The notes under the pieces are model-generated. The model saw only the letters and a program-made list of their open reading frames with translations, was not told the origin of the DNA and made no database searches. A program made the position numbers and the translations under genes. A stretch of DNA of 6,362 nt from an uncultured Mailhella sp. Lineage in GTDB: Bacteria; Desulfobacterota; Desulfovibrionia; Desulfovibrionales; Desulfovibrionaceae. How positions within the stretch are numbered: the stretch's first letter is position 1; every line of letters starts with the position of its first letter. The stretch spans positions 1-6,362 of the forward strand of contig CAJTSU010000027.1 in the NCBI GenBank assembly GCA_910579055.1. The letters run 5' to 3'. This document shows positions 1-5,889 of the stretch, piece by piece.

Positions 1-1
1 G

Positions 2-64
2 CATCCTGCCAAAGGCTTCGCCTCTGGACTTCAAAGAGCGTTCGGCGCTTCGCTTCTCACGCTC
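2..64 (+). other. Putative oriT (nic-like site plus hairpins)
   Basis: Bases 2-9 read CATCCTGC and match the IncP/IncI-type nic consensus YATCCTG|Y, placing a cut between 8 and 9. A hairpin follows at once: CCAAAGGC (9-16) pairs with GCCTCTGG (20-27) over a TTC loop, with one A-C mismatch. A second small hairpin is AGCG (37-40) with CGCT (46-49), and GAGCG (36-40) can instead pair with CGCTC (60-64). The site lies directly upstream of a NikA-like gene and an RP4 TraI-type relaxase, which is where an oriT of this family is expected. Caveats: the sequence 5' of the nick is outside the window, the octamer alone is not rare (it recurs at 6289-6296 and, on the other strand, at 4866-4873), and in this orientation the relaxase genes would enter the recipient first, whereas I recall them entering late in RP4 and R64. 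Confidence 0.45.
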
Positions 65-85
65 GCAAAAAGGCAGGAAAGGCAG

Positions 86-343
86 ATGGAAAAACGGAAG
101 GCGGCAAACAGATTTCAGAGGCGACGGACGCTCCGGCTTACCGATGAAGAGGACGAGAGAATCGCCCGGCAAGCCGCGACCGCCGGAATCTCTGTTTCCG
201 AGTATATGCGGCGGCTTGGGGGACTGCTCAAGCATCATTTTGACGTGGTGAAGCGGACGGGCAACGCGGCCACCCTCGCGGAACTGGACGCCGCCTTGCG
301 GGAAGTCCGGCGAGCCATTGAAGCCCTGAGCGAAAAACAATGA
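86..343 (+). CDS. NikA/MobC-like ribbon-helix-helix relaxosome accessory protein
   Basis: An 85-residue basic protein predicted to bind the origin of transfer and position the relaxase on its nick site. A short basic N-terminus leads into a ribbon-helix-helix fold. The beta strand is around residues 14-19 (RTLRLT), helix A is around 20-33 (acidic DEEDERIARQA), the turn is GISVSEY at 34-40, and helix B follows. The C-terminal third (about 64-83) is a charged amphipathic helix that could dimerise or contact the relaxase. It resembles the NikA/TraJ/MobC group, which is about 100-125 residues long, so this is a short member. The start is supported by an AGGA at 75-78 and a further purine run to 82. 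Its stop overlaps the relaxase start by 4 bp (ATGA), so the two are translationally coupled, like nikA-nikB. The family assignment is by recognition, without a database search. Confidence 0.8.
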   Translation: MEKRKAANRFQRRRTLRLTDEEDERIARQAATAGISVSEYMRRLGGLLKHHFDVVKRTGNAATLAELDAALREVRRAIEALSEKQ

Positions 344-1959
344 TCATCAAAAAGCTCAAGCGTACCAGCTTCAAGAAATCCAAGTCCACCATGATCGGTG
401 GTCTGGTGGACTATATCCTTGCCGAAGACGACGACAACGGGAAAGGCAAACTTGCTTTCGCCGGAAGCAGAAATTTCCTGACCACGACCGTCGCCGTACA
501 GAAAAGAGAGATGATTTCCCTTGCCGAGGAATCCATTCAGAGCAAAATGCCGGTCACGCACTGGATTCTGTCATGGCAGGAAAACGAACAACCTACCCGC
601 GAACAGGTGGATGAGGCGGTCAGTCTTTTTCTCCGAGGAATGGGCTTGGCCGAACATCAGACGCTCTATGCCCTGCACAAGAACACGGGCAATTATCACC
701 TCCATATTGCCGTAAACCAGACGCATCCTTACACGCAGAAAGTTATTCAGCCGCACAGAGGTTTCGATATTGAGGCGGCACACAAAATCATTGCCGAAAT
801 CGAACACAAACAGGGCTGGGCTTCGCAGATGAATGCCCGCTATCGCGTCAACGAACAGGGGTATGTGGTCAAAAACCTTCAGCGGCGAGAACAGGTAAAA
901 CCCAAGCCCAAGGCCGAGGACTTTGAAAGCGCCACGGGAGAAAAGTCCGCACAACGCATTGCCCAGGAACGCGGCCATGCCGTCATCCAGAACGCCTCAT
1001 GCTGGGAAGAGCTTCACGCCGGGCTGGATGCAGTCGGTCTGCGTTTTTCCCGCAAGGGTTCCGGCGCGGTGATTTTTGTGGGCGACACGGCGGTCAAGGC
1101 GTCCAGCGTGGACAGGAATTTCAGTATGTCCAGGCTGTGCAAGCGGCTCGGCGAGTTCAAGCCTGGCTACTACTCCCAGCGGACATTCAGCAAGCCCACT
1201 CCGGAGCCGGTCAGTCACCTTTGCCGGGAGGAATGGGAGGAATATCAGCAGGAGCGGCAGAGGCTGGCAGAAGAAAGACGCCTCAATGAGAAGAAACAGG
1301 AGGAAGAACGGGAAACGCTGGAACGGCGGCAGAAGGAGCGCCGTGAGGCGGCTACAGTCCGTCTTGCTCGGCACGGGCTTTTCATACTGAACATTGCCCG
1401 GCATTTCCTGAAAAAACAGGAGCGACAGGAGAAAGCGGCGTTGCGGGAGCAACAGGTTCAGTCGGAACAGACGCAACGGCTCCCTCGCTTCAAGCACTGG
1501 CTGGGCAAACGCAGTCCGCATCTTGGCAATCTGTGGCGTTTTCGCAAACGGATCGCTCCCGGCGTGGAAGTCAGGAAACGCGAGTTCCCCAGGGTCGGCA
1601 CACTGGCTTCTCCGTATGCCACCTACCGGGAAATGGTCAAAAAACGTTTTCCCGAAAAGATGGACGAATCACGGCTGGATGCGGCCATTGCTCTGTACAT
1701 GCGTTGTGCCGGGTACACGCGGCAGGAGGTAGCCAGCGAATTGTACAGACACGCCCCCGCCCGCCCCGTGGGGCAGAACCGTGATGAGCGGATAGAGTAC
1801 GGACGCAGGGCGGTCTGGTATGCTTTTGGCACAGCGGGAGATATTGATATCGCCAATGTGCAGCCTACGGAAGAAGATATTCAAAGATTCAACAAGGAAG
1901 CAAATTCCATAGCACAAAAAGAAATTGAATCTGCTCGGTGCAAAGTTCGTCTACGATAA
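340..1959 (+). CDS. traI: MOBP conjugative relaxase, RP4 TraI type
   Basis: A 539-residue relaxase that nicks one strand at oriT, stays covalently bound to the 5' end and pilots it to the secretion channel. The N-terminal domain matches RP4 TraI motif by motif. Tyr25 in LVDYI is the predicted catalytic tyrosine (Tyr22 in RP4). Ser78 in ILSWQ corresponds to the motif II serine. The run AEHQ followed by ALHKNTGNYHLHIAVN (residues 111-126) is motif III, with metal-binding His120 and His122. Residues about 218-272 (CWEELHAGLDAVGLRF, then GDTAVKASSVDR) match the second TraI domain. A highly charged, probably coiled-coil stretch covers about 293-375. A helical C-terminal region (about 430-500) contains LDAAIALYMRCAGYTRQEV. 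It lacks the long C-terminus of RP4 TraI (about 730 residues) or R64 NikB (about 900). The start overlaps the upstream stop by 4 bp. Confidence 0.93.
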   Translation: MIIKKLKRTSFKKSKSTMIGGLVDYILAEDDDNGKGKLAFAGSRNFLTTTVAVQKREMISLAEESIQSKMPVTHWILSWQENEQPTREQVDEAVSLFLRGMGLAEHQTLYALHKNTGNYHLHIAVNQTHPYTQKVIQPHRGFDIEAAHKIIAEIEHKQGWASQMNARYRVNEQGYVVKNLQRREQVKPKPKAEDFESATGEKSAQRIAQERGHAVIQNASCWEELHAGLDAVGLRFSRKGSGAVIFVGDTAVKASSVDRNFSMSRLCKRLGEFKPGYYSQRTFSKPTPEPVSHLCREEWEEYQQERQRLAEERRLNEKKQEEERETLERRQKERREAATVRLARHGLFILNIARHFLKKQERQEKAALREQQVQSEQTQRLPRFKHWLGKRSPHLGNLWRFRKRIAPGVEVRKREFPRVGTLASPYATYREMVKKRFPEKMDESRLDAAIALYMRCAGYTRQEVASELYRHAPARPVGQNRDERIEYGRRAVWYAFGTAGDIDIANVQPTEEDIQRFNKEANSIAQKEIESARCKVRLR

Positions 1960-2131
1960 ACAACGAGATACGGCATTACTATCAAATACTTATTTAATAA
2001 TTAATATAAAAATATGATATGAAATTTTTGATTTTATCAAGTTATTTATAGTAATAAAAAGTATATCTTGAATTTTTTCTAAAAAATTCTTACTATAAAA
2101 ATATCAGCCGCAGTCAATCAAAGGAATACTT
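1960..2131 (+). promoter_or_regulatory. AT-rich intergenic region with tetR promoter and nested inverted repeats
   Basis: This gap between the relaxase and tetR is strikingly AT-rich compared with the flanking genes and contains no supported gene. A plausible promoter is TTGAAT (2069-2074) with TATAAA (2094-2099), although the 19-bp spacing is long. A perfect inverted repeat GAATTTTTT / AAAAAATTC (2070-2089, 2-bp centre) sits across the -35 and spacer. An outer repeat pairs TTATAGTAA (2046-2054) with TTACTATAA (2090-2098), and TTACTAT occurs again at 1976-1982. The TAGTAAT core at 2049-2055 is shared with the operator-like palindrome upstream of the radical SAM gene. Autoregulation by the TetR protein is inferred. 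AAGGAA at 2121-2126 is the tetR ribosome-binding site, 5 nt before the ATG. Confidence 0.5.
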
Positions 2132-2770
2132 ATGTCCACAAAGCACACCGCCGATTCTGTGTGTCGGGGAAAAGGTCGCCCGCGTGCCTTTGACCGTGCG
2201 CAAGCCCTGCACAGCGCCCTGAAAATCTTCTGGAAGCAGGGGTATGAACCTGCCTCAGTAGCAGAATTGTGCAAGGCTATGGAAATAAATCCACCCAGCC
2301 TGTATGCAACCTTCGGCAACAAGGCATCTCTCTTTCTCGAAGCCCTCCGGCATTACGAGCATACCTACTGGGACGCGCCAGCCAAACATTTTCTGGCCGA
2401 ACCTGACGTGTACACGGCGGTTGCAAACTTTTTCCGGGAGTCGGCCCAAATCCTGCTCTCTCCAGAGACTCCGTGCGGCTGTATGGTGGTACTGGCAGCC
2501 ATCAATATCTCTGAAAACGAGAAAGAGATTATCGAATCCGTGCGTGAACTCAGATTGGCCACAAAGAAAATGTTCGCCGACAGACTCCGGCAAGCCATTC
2601 AGGATGGTCAAATTCCCCCGGACACTGATGTCCCGGCCCTGGCCGGGGCGCTCAACACCCTGCTTGAAGGCTTATCCATTCAGGCCCGAGACGGCCTTTT
2701 CCAGTCTGAGTTGAAGGCTATTGCCGCCCACGCAGTACGCATGCTGCCGCTACGTTCTCGCGAGGCATAG
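2132..2770 (+). CDS. TetR/AcrR-family transcriptional regulator
   Basis: A 212-residue protein of typical family length, predicted to be a homodimeric repressor. The N-terminal DNA-binding domain is clear: GRPRAFDRAQAL opens helix 1 (residues 15-26), the helix-turn-helix covers about 41-62 (ASVAELCKAMEINPPSLYATF), and GNKASLFLEAL (62-72) leads into the ligand domain. The ligand domain contains TPCGCMVVLAAIN (114-125), with Cys115 and Cys117. The GC(M/L) segment appears to align with the part of E. coli NemR that holds the redox-sensing Cys106, so a cysteine-based electrophile or oxidant sensor is possible; this is inference. It precedes the radical SAM-flavoprotein genes in the same direction, and palindromes lie both upstream and downstream of it, so it probably controls the cargo operon and itself. 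A good SD (AAGGAA) supports the ATG. Confidence 0.93.
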   Translation: MSTKHTADSVCRGKGRPRAFDRAQALHSALKIFWKQGYEPASVAELCKAMEINPPSLYATFGNKASLFLEALRHYEHTYWDAPAKHFLAEPDVYTAVANFFRESAQILLSPETPCGCMVVLAAINISENEKEIIESVRELRLATKKMFADRLRQAIQDGQIPPDTDVPALAGALNTLLEGLSIQARDGLFQSELKAIAAHAVRMLPLRSREA

Positions 2771-2790
2771 CTGCTTCCTCGCCAAGCTGA

Positions 2791-2824
2791 TCAAGAAGTG
2801 GGAGAATGTTCTTGACATTTTTTT
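2791..2824 (+). terminator. Possible weak terminator after tetR
   Basis: TCAAGAA (2791-2797) and TTCTTGA (2809-2815) form a perfect 7-bp stem with an 11-nt loop, followed after two bases by seven T residues (2818-2824). The stem is AT-rich, so termination would be inefficient. Its right arm overlaps the TTGACA -35 box of the next promoter, so the same bases may serve both purposes. Confidence 0.3.
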
Positions 2825-2841
2825 AGTAATCACTAAAAAAT
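2812..2841 (+). promoter_or_regulatory. Operon promoter with a TetR-type operator in the spacer
   Basis: A perfect TTGACA -35 box (2812-2817) is followed immediately by a near-palindrome: TTTTTTAGT (2819-2827), AATC, ACTAAAAAA (2832-2840). The two central bases AT are also complementary, giving a 22-bp palindrome with one mismatched pair. It fills the spacer and runs into the -10 position, where only weak hexamers are seen (TAAAAA at 2834-2839 or AAAAAT at 2836-2841). A dimeric repressor bound here would block RNA polymerase. Size, symmetry and position next to a tetR gene all fit a TetR operator for the genes from 2884 onward. Confidence 0.65.
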
Positions 2842-2883
2842 AGTCAAACAACATTTTGATAGTTGGAAAGGGGGATACCTCAC

Positions 2884-3774
2884 ATGGAATTTACCGAACA
2901 GCCTATGCGGCCCCCACAGGAGAGTCGTTCACTCCTGCCACGAGCAACGCAGGGTTGCACCTACAATGAGTGTCGTTTCTGCTATGTGTCGAGGGGCTAC
3001 CCCTTCATGGCGGTCACACCCGAACAGTTGGAACGGGAAATTCTGACCCAGAAACCTTTTTTCCCCAGCAACACCGCCATTTACATGACCGGTTCCAACC
3101 CTTTTGCTCTGCCTGCCGAAAAACTGAGAAAATACATTTCCGTGCTGCGCAAGCATTTCCCTCTCTTTACACGTGTAAGCATGCAGAGCCGTATTAACGA
3201 CATCGCGAGCAAAAGTACGGCGGAGCTGCGCGAACTTTGTGGTCTCGGGTTGAATCATCTCTACATCGGCACGGAAAACGGCAATGACGCCGTACTCGCG
3301 CTCATGAACAAGGGACATTCCGCTTCCGAAACTGTGGAGCAACTGCTGCGGCTGGATGAAGCGGGCATAACGTATACCACATTCTATATTATCGGCATGG
3401 GCGGCAGGGGAATGGGAATCGCCAGTGGTGAAGCCACGGCGCGGATGTTCAATCAGACGCACCCGCAACGTATCACCACGACGGGCATGACGGTCTTCCC
3501 TCATACCCCGCTGGCGGAAATGAAAACGCGGCATGAATTCGTTGAGGCGTCAGAACGGGAGAAAATCGAAGAACTTCAGGCATTTCTGAAGACCTTGACC
3601 ATAGATGCCTTCTACGACGGTATCCACTACCTGAACCCGCTCAACTACCGTTTTGCCAATAATGACGCAGAAGCAAAACGCCGTGTGCTGGAGGATATTG
3701 ACGACGTCTTGCGTTCCTGCACGGATAATGAACTGGAAATGATGGTCAGCCGCCATCTCAAGCACTCTCTGTAA
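2884..3774 (+). CDS. Radical SAM protein with a CX4CX2C cluster motif
   Basis: A 296-residue enzyme predicted to bind [4Fe-4S] and S-adenosylmethionine and start radical chemistry; the substrate is unknown. The cluster motif is GCTYNECRFCYV, with Cys25, Cys30 and Cys33. The spacing is CX4CX2C rather than the usual CX3CX2C, and I recall similar spacing in some uncharacterised radical SAM families. MTGSNPF at 69-75, LYIGTENGNDAVLALMNKG at about 126-144 and the glycine-rich IIGMGGRGMG at 169-178 fit later strands of the partial TIM barrel and the SAM site. No B12-binding, SPASM or other auxiliary-cluster domain is visible, and the protein is little more than the core. I chose ATG 2884 because AAAGGGGGA (2867-2875) sits 8 nt upstream; a TTG at 2863 would add seven residues but overlaps that SD. 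It is the first gene of the presumed TetR-controlled operon. Confidence 0.9.
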   Translation: MEFTEQPMRPPQESRSLLPRATQGCTYNECRFCYVSRGYPFMAVTPEQLEREILTQKPFFPSNTAIYMTGSNPFALPAEKLRKYISVLRKHFPLFTRVSMQSRINDIASKSTAELRELCGLGLNHLYIGTENGNDAVLALMNKGHSASETVEQLLRLDEAGITYTTFYIIGMGGRGMGIASGEATARMFNQTHPQRITTTGMTVFPHTPLAEMKTRHEFVEASEREKIEELQAFLKTLTIDAFYDGIHYLNPLNYRFANNDAEAKRRVLEDIDDVLRSCTDNELEMMVSRHLKHSL

Positions 3775-3778
3775 AAAA

Positions 3779-3794
3779 GCGGGAATTCCCCCGC
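3779..3794 (+). other. Intercistronic hairpin
   Basis: GCGGG (3779-3783) pairs with CCCGC (3790-3794) around AATTCC, or alternatively GGGAATTCCC forms a perfect 10-bp palindrome. It lies between the radical SAM stop and the SD of the next gene. No T run follows on the + strand, so it is not a normal terminator there. It may stabilise mRNA 3' ends or tune expression between the genes. On the minus strand it would be followed by a run of six T residues, but no minus-strand gene needs it. Confidence 0.4.
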
Positions 3795-3815
3795 AAAGAA
3801 AAAAGGAGAAACATC

Positions 3816-4370
3816 ATGAGCAAGAACATCATCATTTTGAACGGCAGTCCCCGTCTCAAGGGCAATACGGCCATGCTGTGCGATGCCTTCATGAAGGGCG
3901 CGGAAAGCGCGGGCCATGCGGTAACGCGCTTTGACCTGCAAAAACTGGATATCCACGGCTGTCTCGGTTGCATGAAGGGCGGAAAGAACCCTGCCAGCCC
4001 CTGCGTGCAGAAAGACGGTATGGAAGCGATATACCCTGCATACAGAAACGCCGATCTGGTGGTGTTGGCTTCGCCCATGTATTACTGGAGCGTTTCGGGT
4101 CAGTTGAAAACCGTGTTTGACCGTCTGTTTGCCGTGGCGGAATGTGATCCGAACTATGCCAATCCGCGCAAGGAATGCGCCCTGATCATGGCTGCCGAAG
4201 GTGACACCCCCGACAACTGGAAGCCTGTGCTCGACTATTACCATGCGTTGACCGGTTTTCTGAACTGGACGGACAGGGGGCAGGTGCTGGCCGGGGGTAT
4301 CCTGGACGCCGGCGCTGTTTCCGGCCGCCCCGTGCTTGACGAGGCGTTCCGCTTCGGCGCGTCGCTGTAA
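3816..4370 (+). CDS. Flavodoxin-fold NAD(P)H-dependent FMN reductase family protein (cytoplasmic)
   Basis: A 184-residue protein without signal peptide or membrane segment, predicted to bind FMN and transfer electrons from NAD(P)H to an unknown acceptor. The phosphate-binding loop NGSPRLKGNT is at residues 9-18. The second flavin-contact segment ASPMYYWSVSGQLKTVFDR is at about 85-103. Between them, CLGC (49-52) and Cys63 followed by DGM recall the iron-sulfur flavoprotein (Isf) motif, but the third cysteine is missing (CX2CX10C), so a [4Fe-4S] cluster is unlikely. It is a clear paralogue of the next gene over its whole length. AGGAG (3804-3808) lies 7 nt before the ATG. Reduced flavin or electrons could be passed to the downstream flavoproteins, but nothing in the sequence shows the acceptor. 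Family confidence is high; precise function is unknown. Confidence 0.9.
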   Translation: MSKNIIILNGSPRLKGNTAMLCDAFMKGAESAGHAVTRFDLQKLDIHGCLGCMKGGKNPASPCVQKDGMEAIYPAYRNADLVVLASPMYYWSVSGQLKTVFDRLFAVAECDPNYANPRKECALIMAAEGDTPDNWKPVLDYYHALTGFLNWTDRGQVLAGGILDAGAVSGRPVLDEAFRFGASL

Positions 4371-4384
4371 CAAAGGATACCCCC

Positions 4385-5116
4385 ATGCAGAATCAGCAGG
4401 ATTCCGTTCACGACTCCACAAACGGCAGGCGATTCTCCCGACGCAGGCTGTTTTCCCTGGCAGGGGCGGCATCCCTGCTGGCAGTGGCAGGCGGCGCGCT
4501 GTACAGGCATTTTTCATCCACTTCCAGCATCAGGGTGGAATCCTTTGCAACGCCCGGCACGGGAGAGAAGAAAAACATTCTTGTCGTTACAGGCAGCGCC
4601 CGCCGCAACGGCAACAGCGCGCTGCTGGCGGACGCATTCATGCACGGGGCAGCGGCCGCCGGGCACGAGGTTAGCGTCTTCCACAACGGCAGGACGCCCA
4701 TCAGCGCCTGTCTGCATTGCGACGGCTGCTGGAGTACAGGAAAGCCCTGTGTGCTTGAGGACGGCTTCAACGCCTTCTGGCCGCTGCTGGAACAGGCGGA
4801 GATGCTTGTCTTTTGCAGCCCGCTGTACTGGTACAATTTCAGTGGACATATCAAGTGCGCTATGGACAGGATGTATCCCTATTCACGAAAGAACAGGCTC
4901 CGTGACATGAAGGTGAAGGAAGCCATGCTGCTCATGTGCGGAGAAAGCCTGTTCCCACGCTCCTTCGCCGGAGCTGCGGAAGCCTACAGGCAGATGCTGG
5001 GCCTCAAACGCTGGACGGATCGTGGACGACTTTTTGTCACCGGCGTTCACGAACTCGGCGACATGAAGGGGCACAAGGCGTTGGCGATTGCGGAGCAGAT
5101 GGGCCGTAATGCCTGA
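4385..5116 (+). CDS. Tat-exported iron-sulfur flavoprotein (Isf-like FMN reductase)
   Basis: A 243-residue paralogue of the preceding protein with an added N-terminus. Residues 18-24 (SRRRLFS) followed by the hydrophobic stretch LAGAASLLAVAGGALY (25-40) form a twin-arginine signal. AVA at 33-35 is a possible cleavage site, though the segment could remain as an anchor. The FMN loop is TGSARRNGNS (69-78) and the second flavin segment is CSPLYWYNFSGHIKCAMDR (about 144-162). Cys109, Cys112, Cys115 and Cys122 form CX2CX2CX6C, within the CX2CX2CX4-7C pattern of archaeal Isf proteins, so a [4Fe-4S] cluster is predicted. Tat export of a folded, cofactor-loaded protein is consistent with this. Its location would be periplasmic or the outer face of the inner membrane. 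AAAGGA (4372-4377) supports the ATG, which follows the previous stop by 14 nt. The electron source outside the cytoplasm is unknown. Confidence 0.88.
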   Translation: MQNQQDSVHDSTNGRRFSRRRLFSLAGAASLLAVAGGALYRHFSSTSSIRVESFATPGTGEKKNILVVTGSARRNGNSALLADAFMHGAAAAGHEVSVFHNGRTPISACLHCDGCWSTGKPCVLEDGFNAFWPLLEQAEMLVFCSPLYWYNFSGHIKCAMDRMYPYSRKNRLRDMKVKEAMLLMCGESLFPRSFAGAAEAYRQMLGLKRWTDRGRLFVTGVHELGDMKGHKALAIAEQMGRNA

Positions 5117-5151
5117 TGGCGCGCAATAACATTCAAACAGGACGAAATACC

Positions 5152-5655
5152 ATGAACGCACTTTCCCTCATTGATTCCGCAAAACTTACTTCTCCCAATC
5201 CCGTCACTCTCATCTGTTCAAAAACGCCCTCTGGCGTTACCAATCTTGCCACCGTTTCCTGGTGGACATATCTGAGCCTTGAACCGGAGACCATCGGCTT
5301 TGCCATGATGAAAACTTCCTACACCGGCGAGATGGTCAGAGCCAGCAAACAGGTCGTGCTGACCGTTCCGGGCGAAGCGCTGGCAAAACAGGTCATGCAG
5401 TGCGGCAGCTCCACGGGGAGGACAAAAGATAAGGCAAAAGATTTCGGTATCGAACTCAAAAACATTCCTGACTGCGATATCCAGATTCCCGTCCACAGCG
5501 TCGTTGCCATCCGATGTGCGCTACGTGAATTTGTTGATGTGGGTGACCACTATTTCTACATTTGCGATGTGGAAAATATTTATGGAGATGCGGATGAAAA
5601 TCCACTATTTGCATGGAAAGGCTATTCCCAAATAGCTCCAGCTAAAGCCAAGTAG
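5152..5655 (+). CDS. Flavin reductase-like domain FMN-binding protein
   Basis: A 167-residue protein of the flavin reductase-like, split-barrel FMN-binding family (the group that includes flavoredoxin). Family hallmarks are NPVTLICSK at 16-24, the flavin-binding stretch SGVTNLATVSWWTYLSLEPETIGFAM (27-52), KTSYTGEMVRASKQVVLTVP (54-73), CGSSTGRTKDK (84-94) and VGDHYFYICDVEN (130-142). These proteins bind FMN as dimers and act as flavin reductases or electron carriers. There is no signal peptide, so it should be cytoplasmic. I prefer ATG 5152, which has AGGA (5139-5142) 9 nt upstream. An in-frame ATG at 5116 overlaps the previous stop but lacks an SD and would add 12 residues unlike the family N-terminus. 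It is the last gene of the operon, followed by a terminator. Its partner is not evident; D. gigas flavoredoxin offers only a loose analogy. Confidence 0.88.
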   Translation: MNALSLIDSAKLTSPNPVTLICSKTPSGVTNLATVSWWTYLSLEPETIGFAMMKTSYTGEMVRASKQVVLTVPGEALAKQVMQCGSSTGRTKDKAKDFGIELKNIPDCDIQIPVHSVVAIRCALREFVDVGDHYFYICDVENIYGDADENPLFAWKGYSQIAPAKAK

Positions 5656-5711
5656 TAAAAAAATCGTAATAATTCTCTTGTATCGTCAAAAGACAATCGT
5701 CAACAGGAACC

Positions 5712-5754
5712 AGCCGCGAGTCTCCTTTCAACGGGCTTCGCGGCTTTTTCTTTT
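5712..5754 (+). terminator. Rho-independent terminator of the cargo operon
   Basis: AGCCGCGA (5712-5719) pairs perfectly with TCGCGGCT (5738-5745) across an 18-nt loop and is followed by TTTTTCTTTT (5745-5754). It lies 57 bp downstream of the flavin reductase-like gene stop and closes the operon. Confidence 0.85.
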
Positions 5755-5841
5755 AGGATTGGTGGAGAACACGATAATATTCTCTTGCGTTATCCAGATT
5801 TCTTAAGAAATACCGTTGTTCTCTAACAACGTCCAATAACA
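5755..5841. other. Non-coding stretch with successive inverted repeats
   Basis: No gene is supported here. Three inverted repeats follow each other: GAGAA (5765-5769) with TTCTC (5780-5784); the perfect 14-bp palindrome ATTTCTTAAGAAAT (5798-5811); and CGTTGTT (5814-5820) with AACAACG (5825-5831) around a CTCT loop. The strong terminator at 5842 follows directly. The arrangement could be a small structured RNA, a leader of the transfer operon, or binding sites for a transfer regulator. No convincing promoter was identified. Confidence 0.35.
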
Positions 5842-5889
5842 CCCGGTAATATCCCCTTCTTTTTGGGGTAATTACCGGGGTATTTTTTT
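5842..5889 (+). terminator. Strong rho-independent terminator or attenuator before the transfer operon
   Basis: CCCGGTAAT (5842-5850) and CCCC (5853-5856) pair with GGGG (5865-5868) and ATTACCGGG (5871-5879), giving a 15-bp stem with a two-base internal mismatch and an 8-nt loop. TATTTTTTT (5881-5889) follows. No gene lies between it and the previous terminator, so it either ends an unrecognised short transcript or acts as an attenuator or insulator for the transfer genes 30 bp downstream. Confidence 0.8.

Noticed and set aside
997..1521. A 174-codon minus-strand frame opposite the relaxase
   Set aside because: It is leucine- and proline-rich as expected from the complement of the charged coiled-coil region, with no start signal or domain.
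2929..3534. A 201-codon minus-strand frame inside the radical SAM gene
   Set aside because: It is antisense to conserved radical SAM motifs and has a composition expected from a complementary reading of GC-rich codons.
3773..3794. Minus-strand terminator (hairpin followed by T residues when read in reverse)
   Set aside because: No credible minus-strand gene ends here, so it is reported only as an intercistronic hairpin.
3645..4517. A 290-codon open frame on the minus strand
   Set aside because: It lies antisense across the end of the radical SAM gene, the whole first FMN reductase and the start of the second, all of which have clear family motifs and ribosome-binding sites. The translation shows no recognisable domain.
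4866..4873. nic-like CATCCTGT on the minus strand
   Set aside because: It lies inside the Tat flavoprotein gene without adjoining inverted repeats. An octamer this degenerate is expected about once per window by chance.
5682..5703. Direct repeat ATCGTCAA (5682-5689 and 5696-5703) as an attachment or iteron site
   Set aside because: There are only two short copies, with no integrase or replication gene nearby. Chance cannot be excluded.
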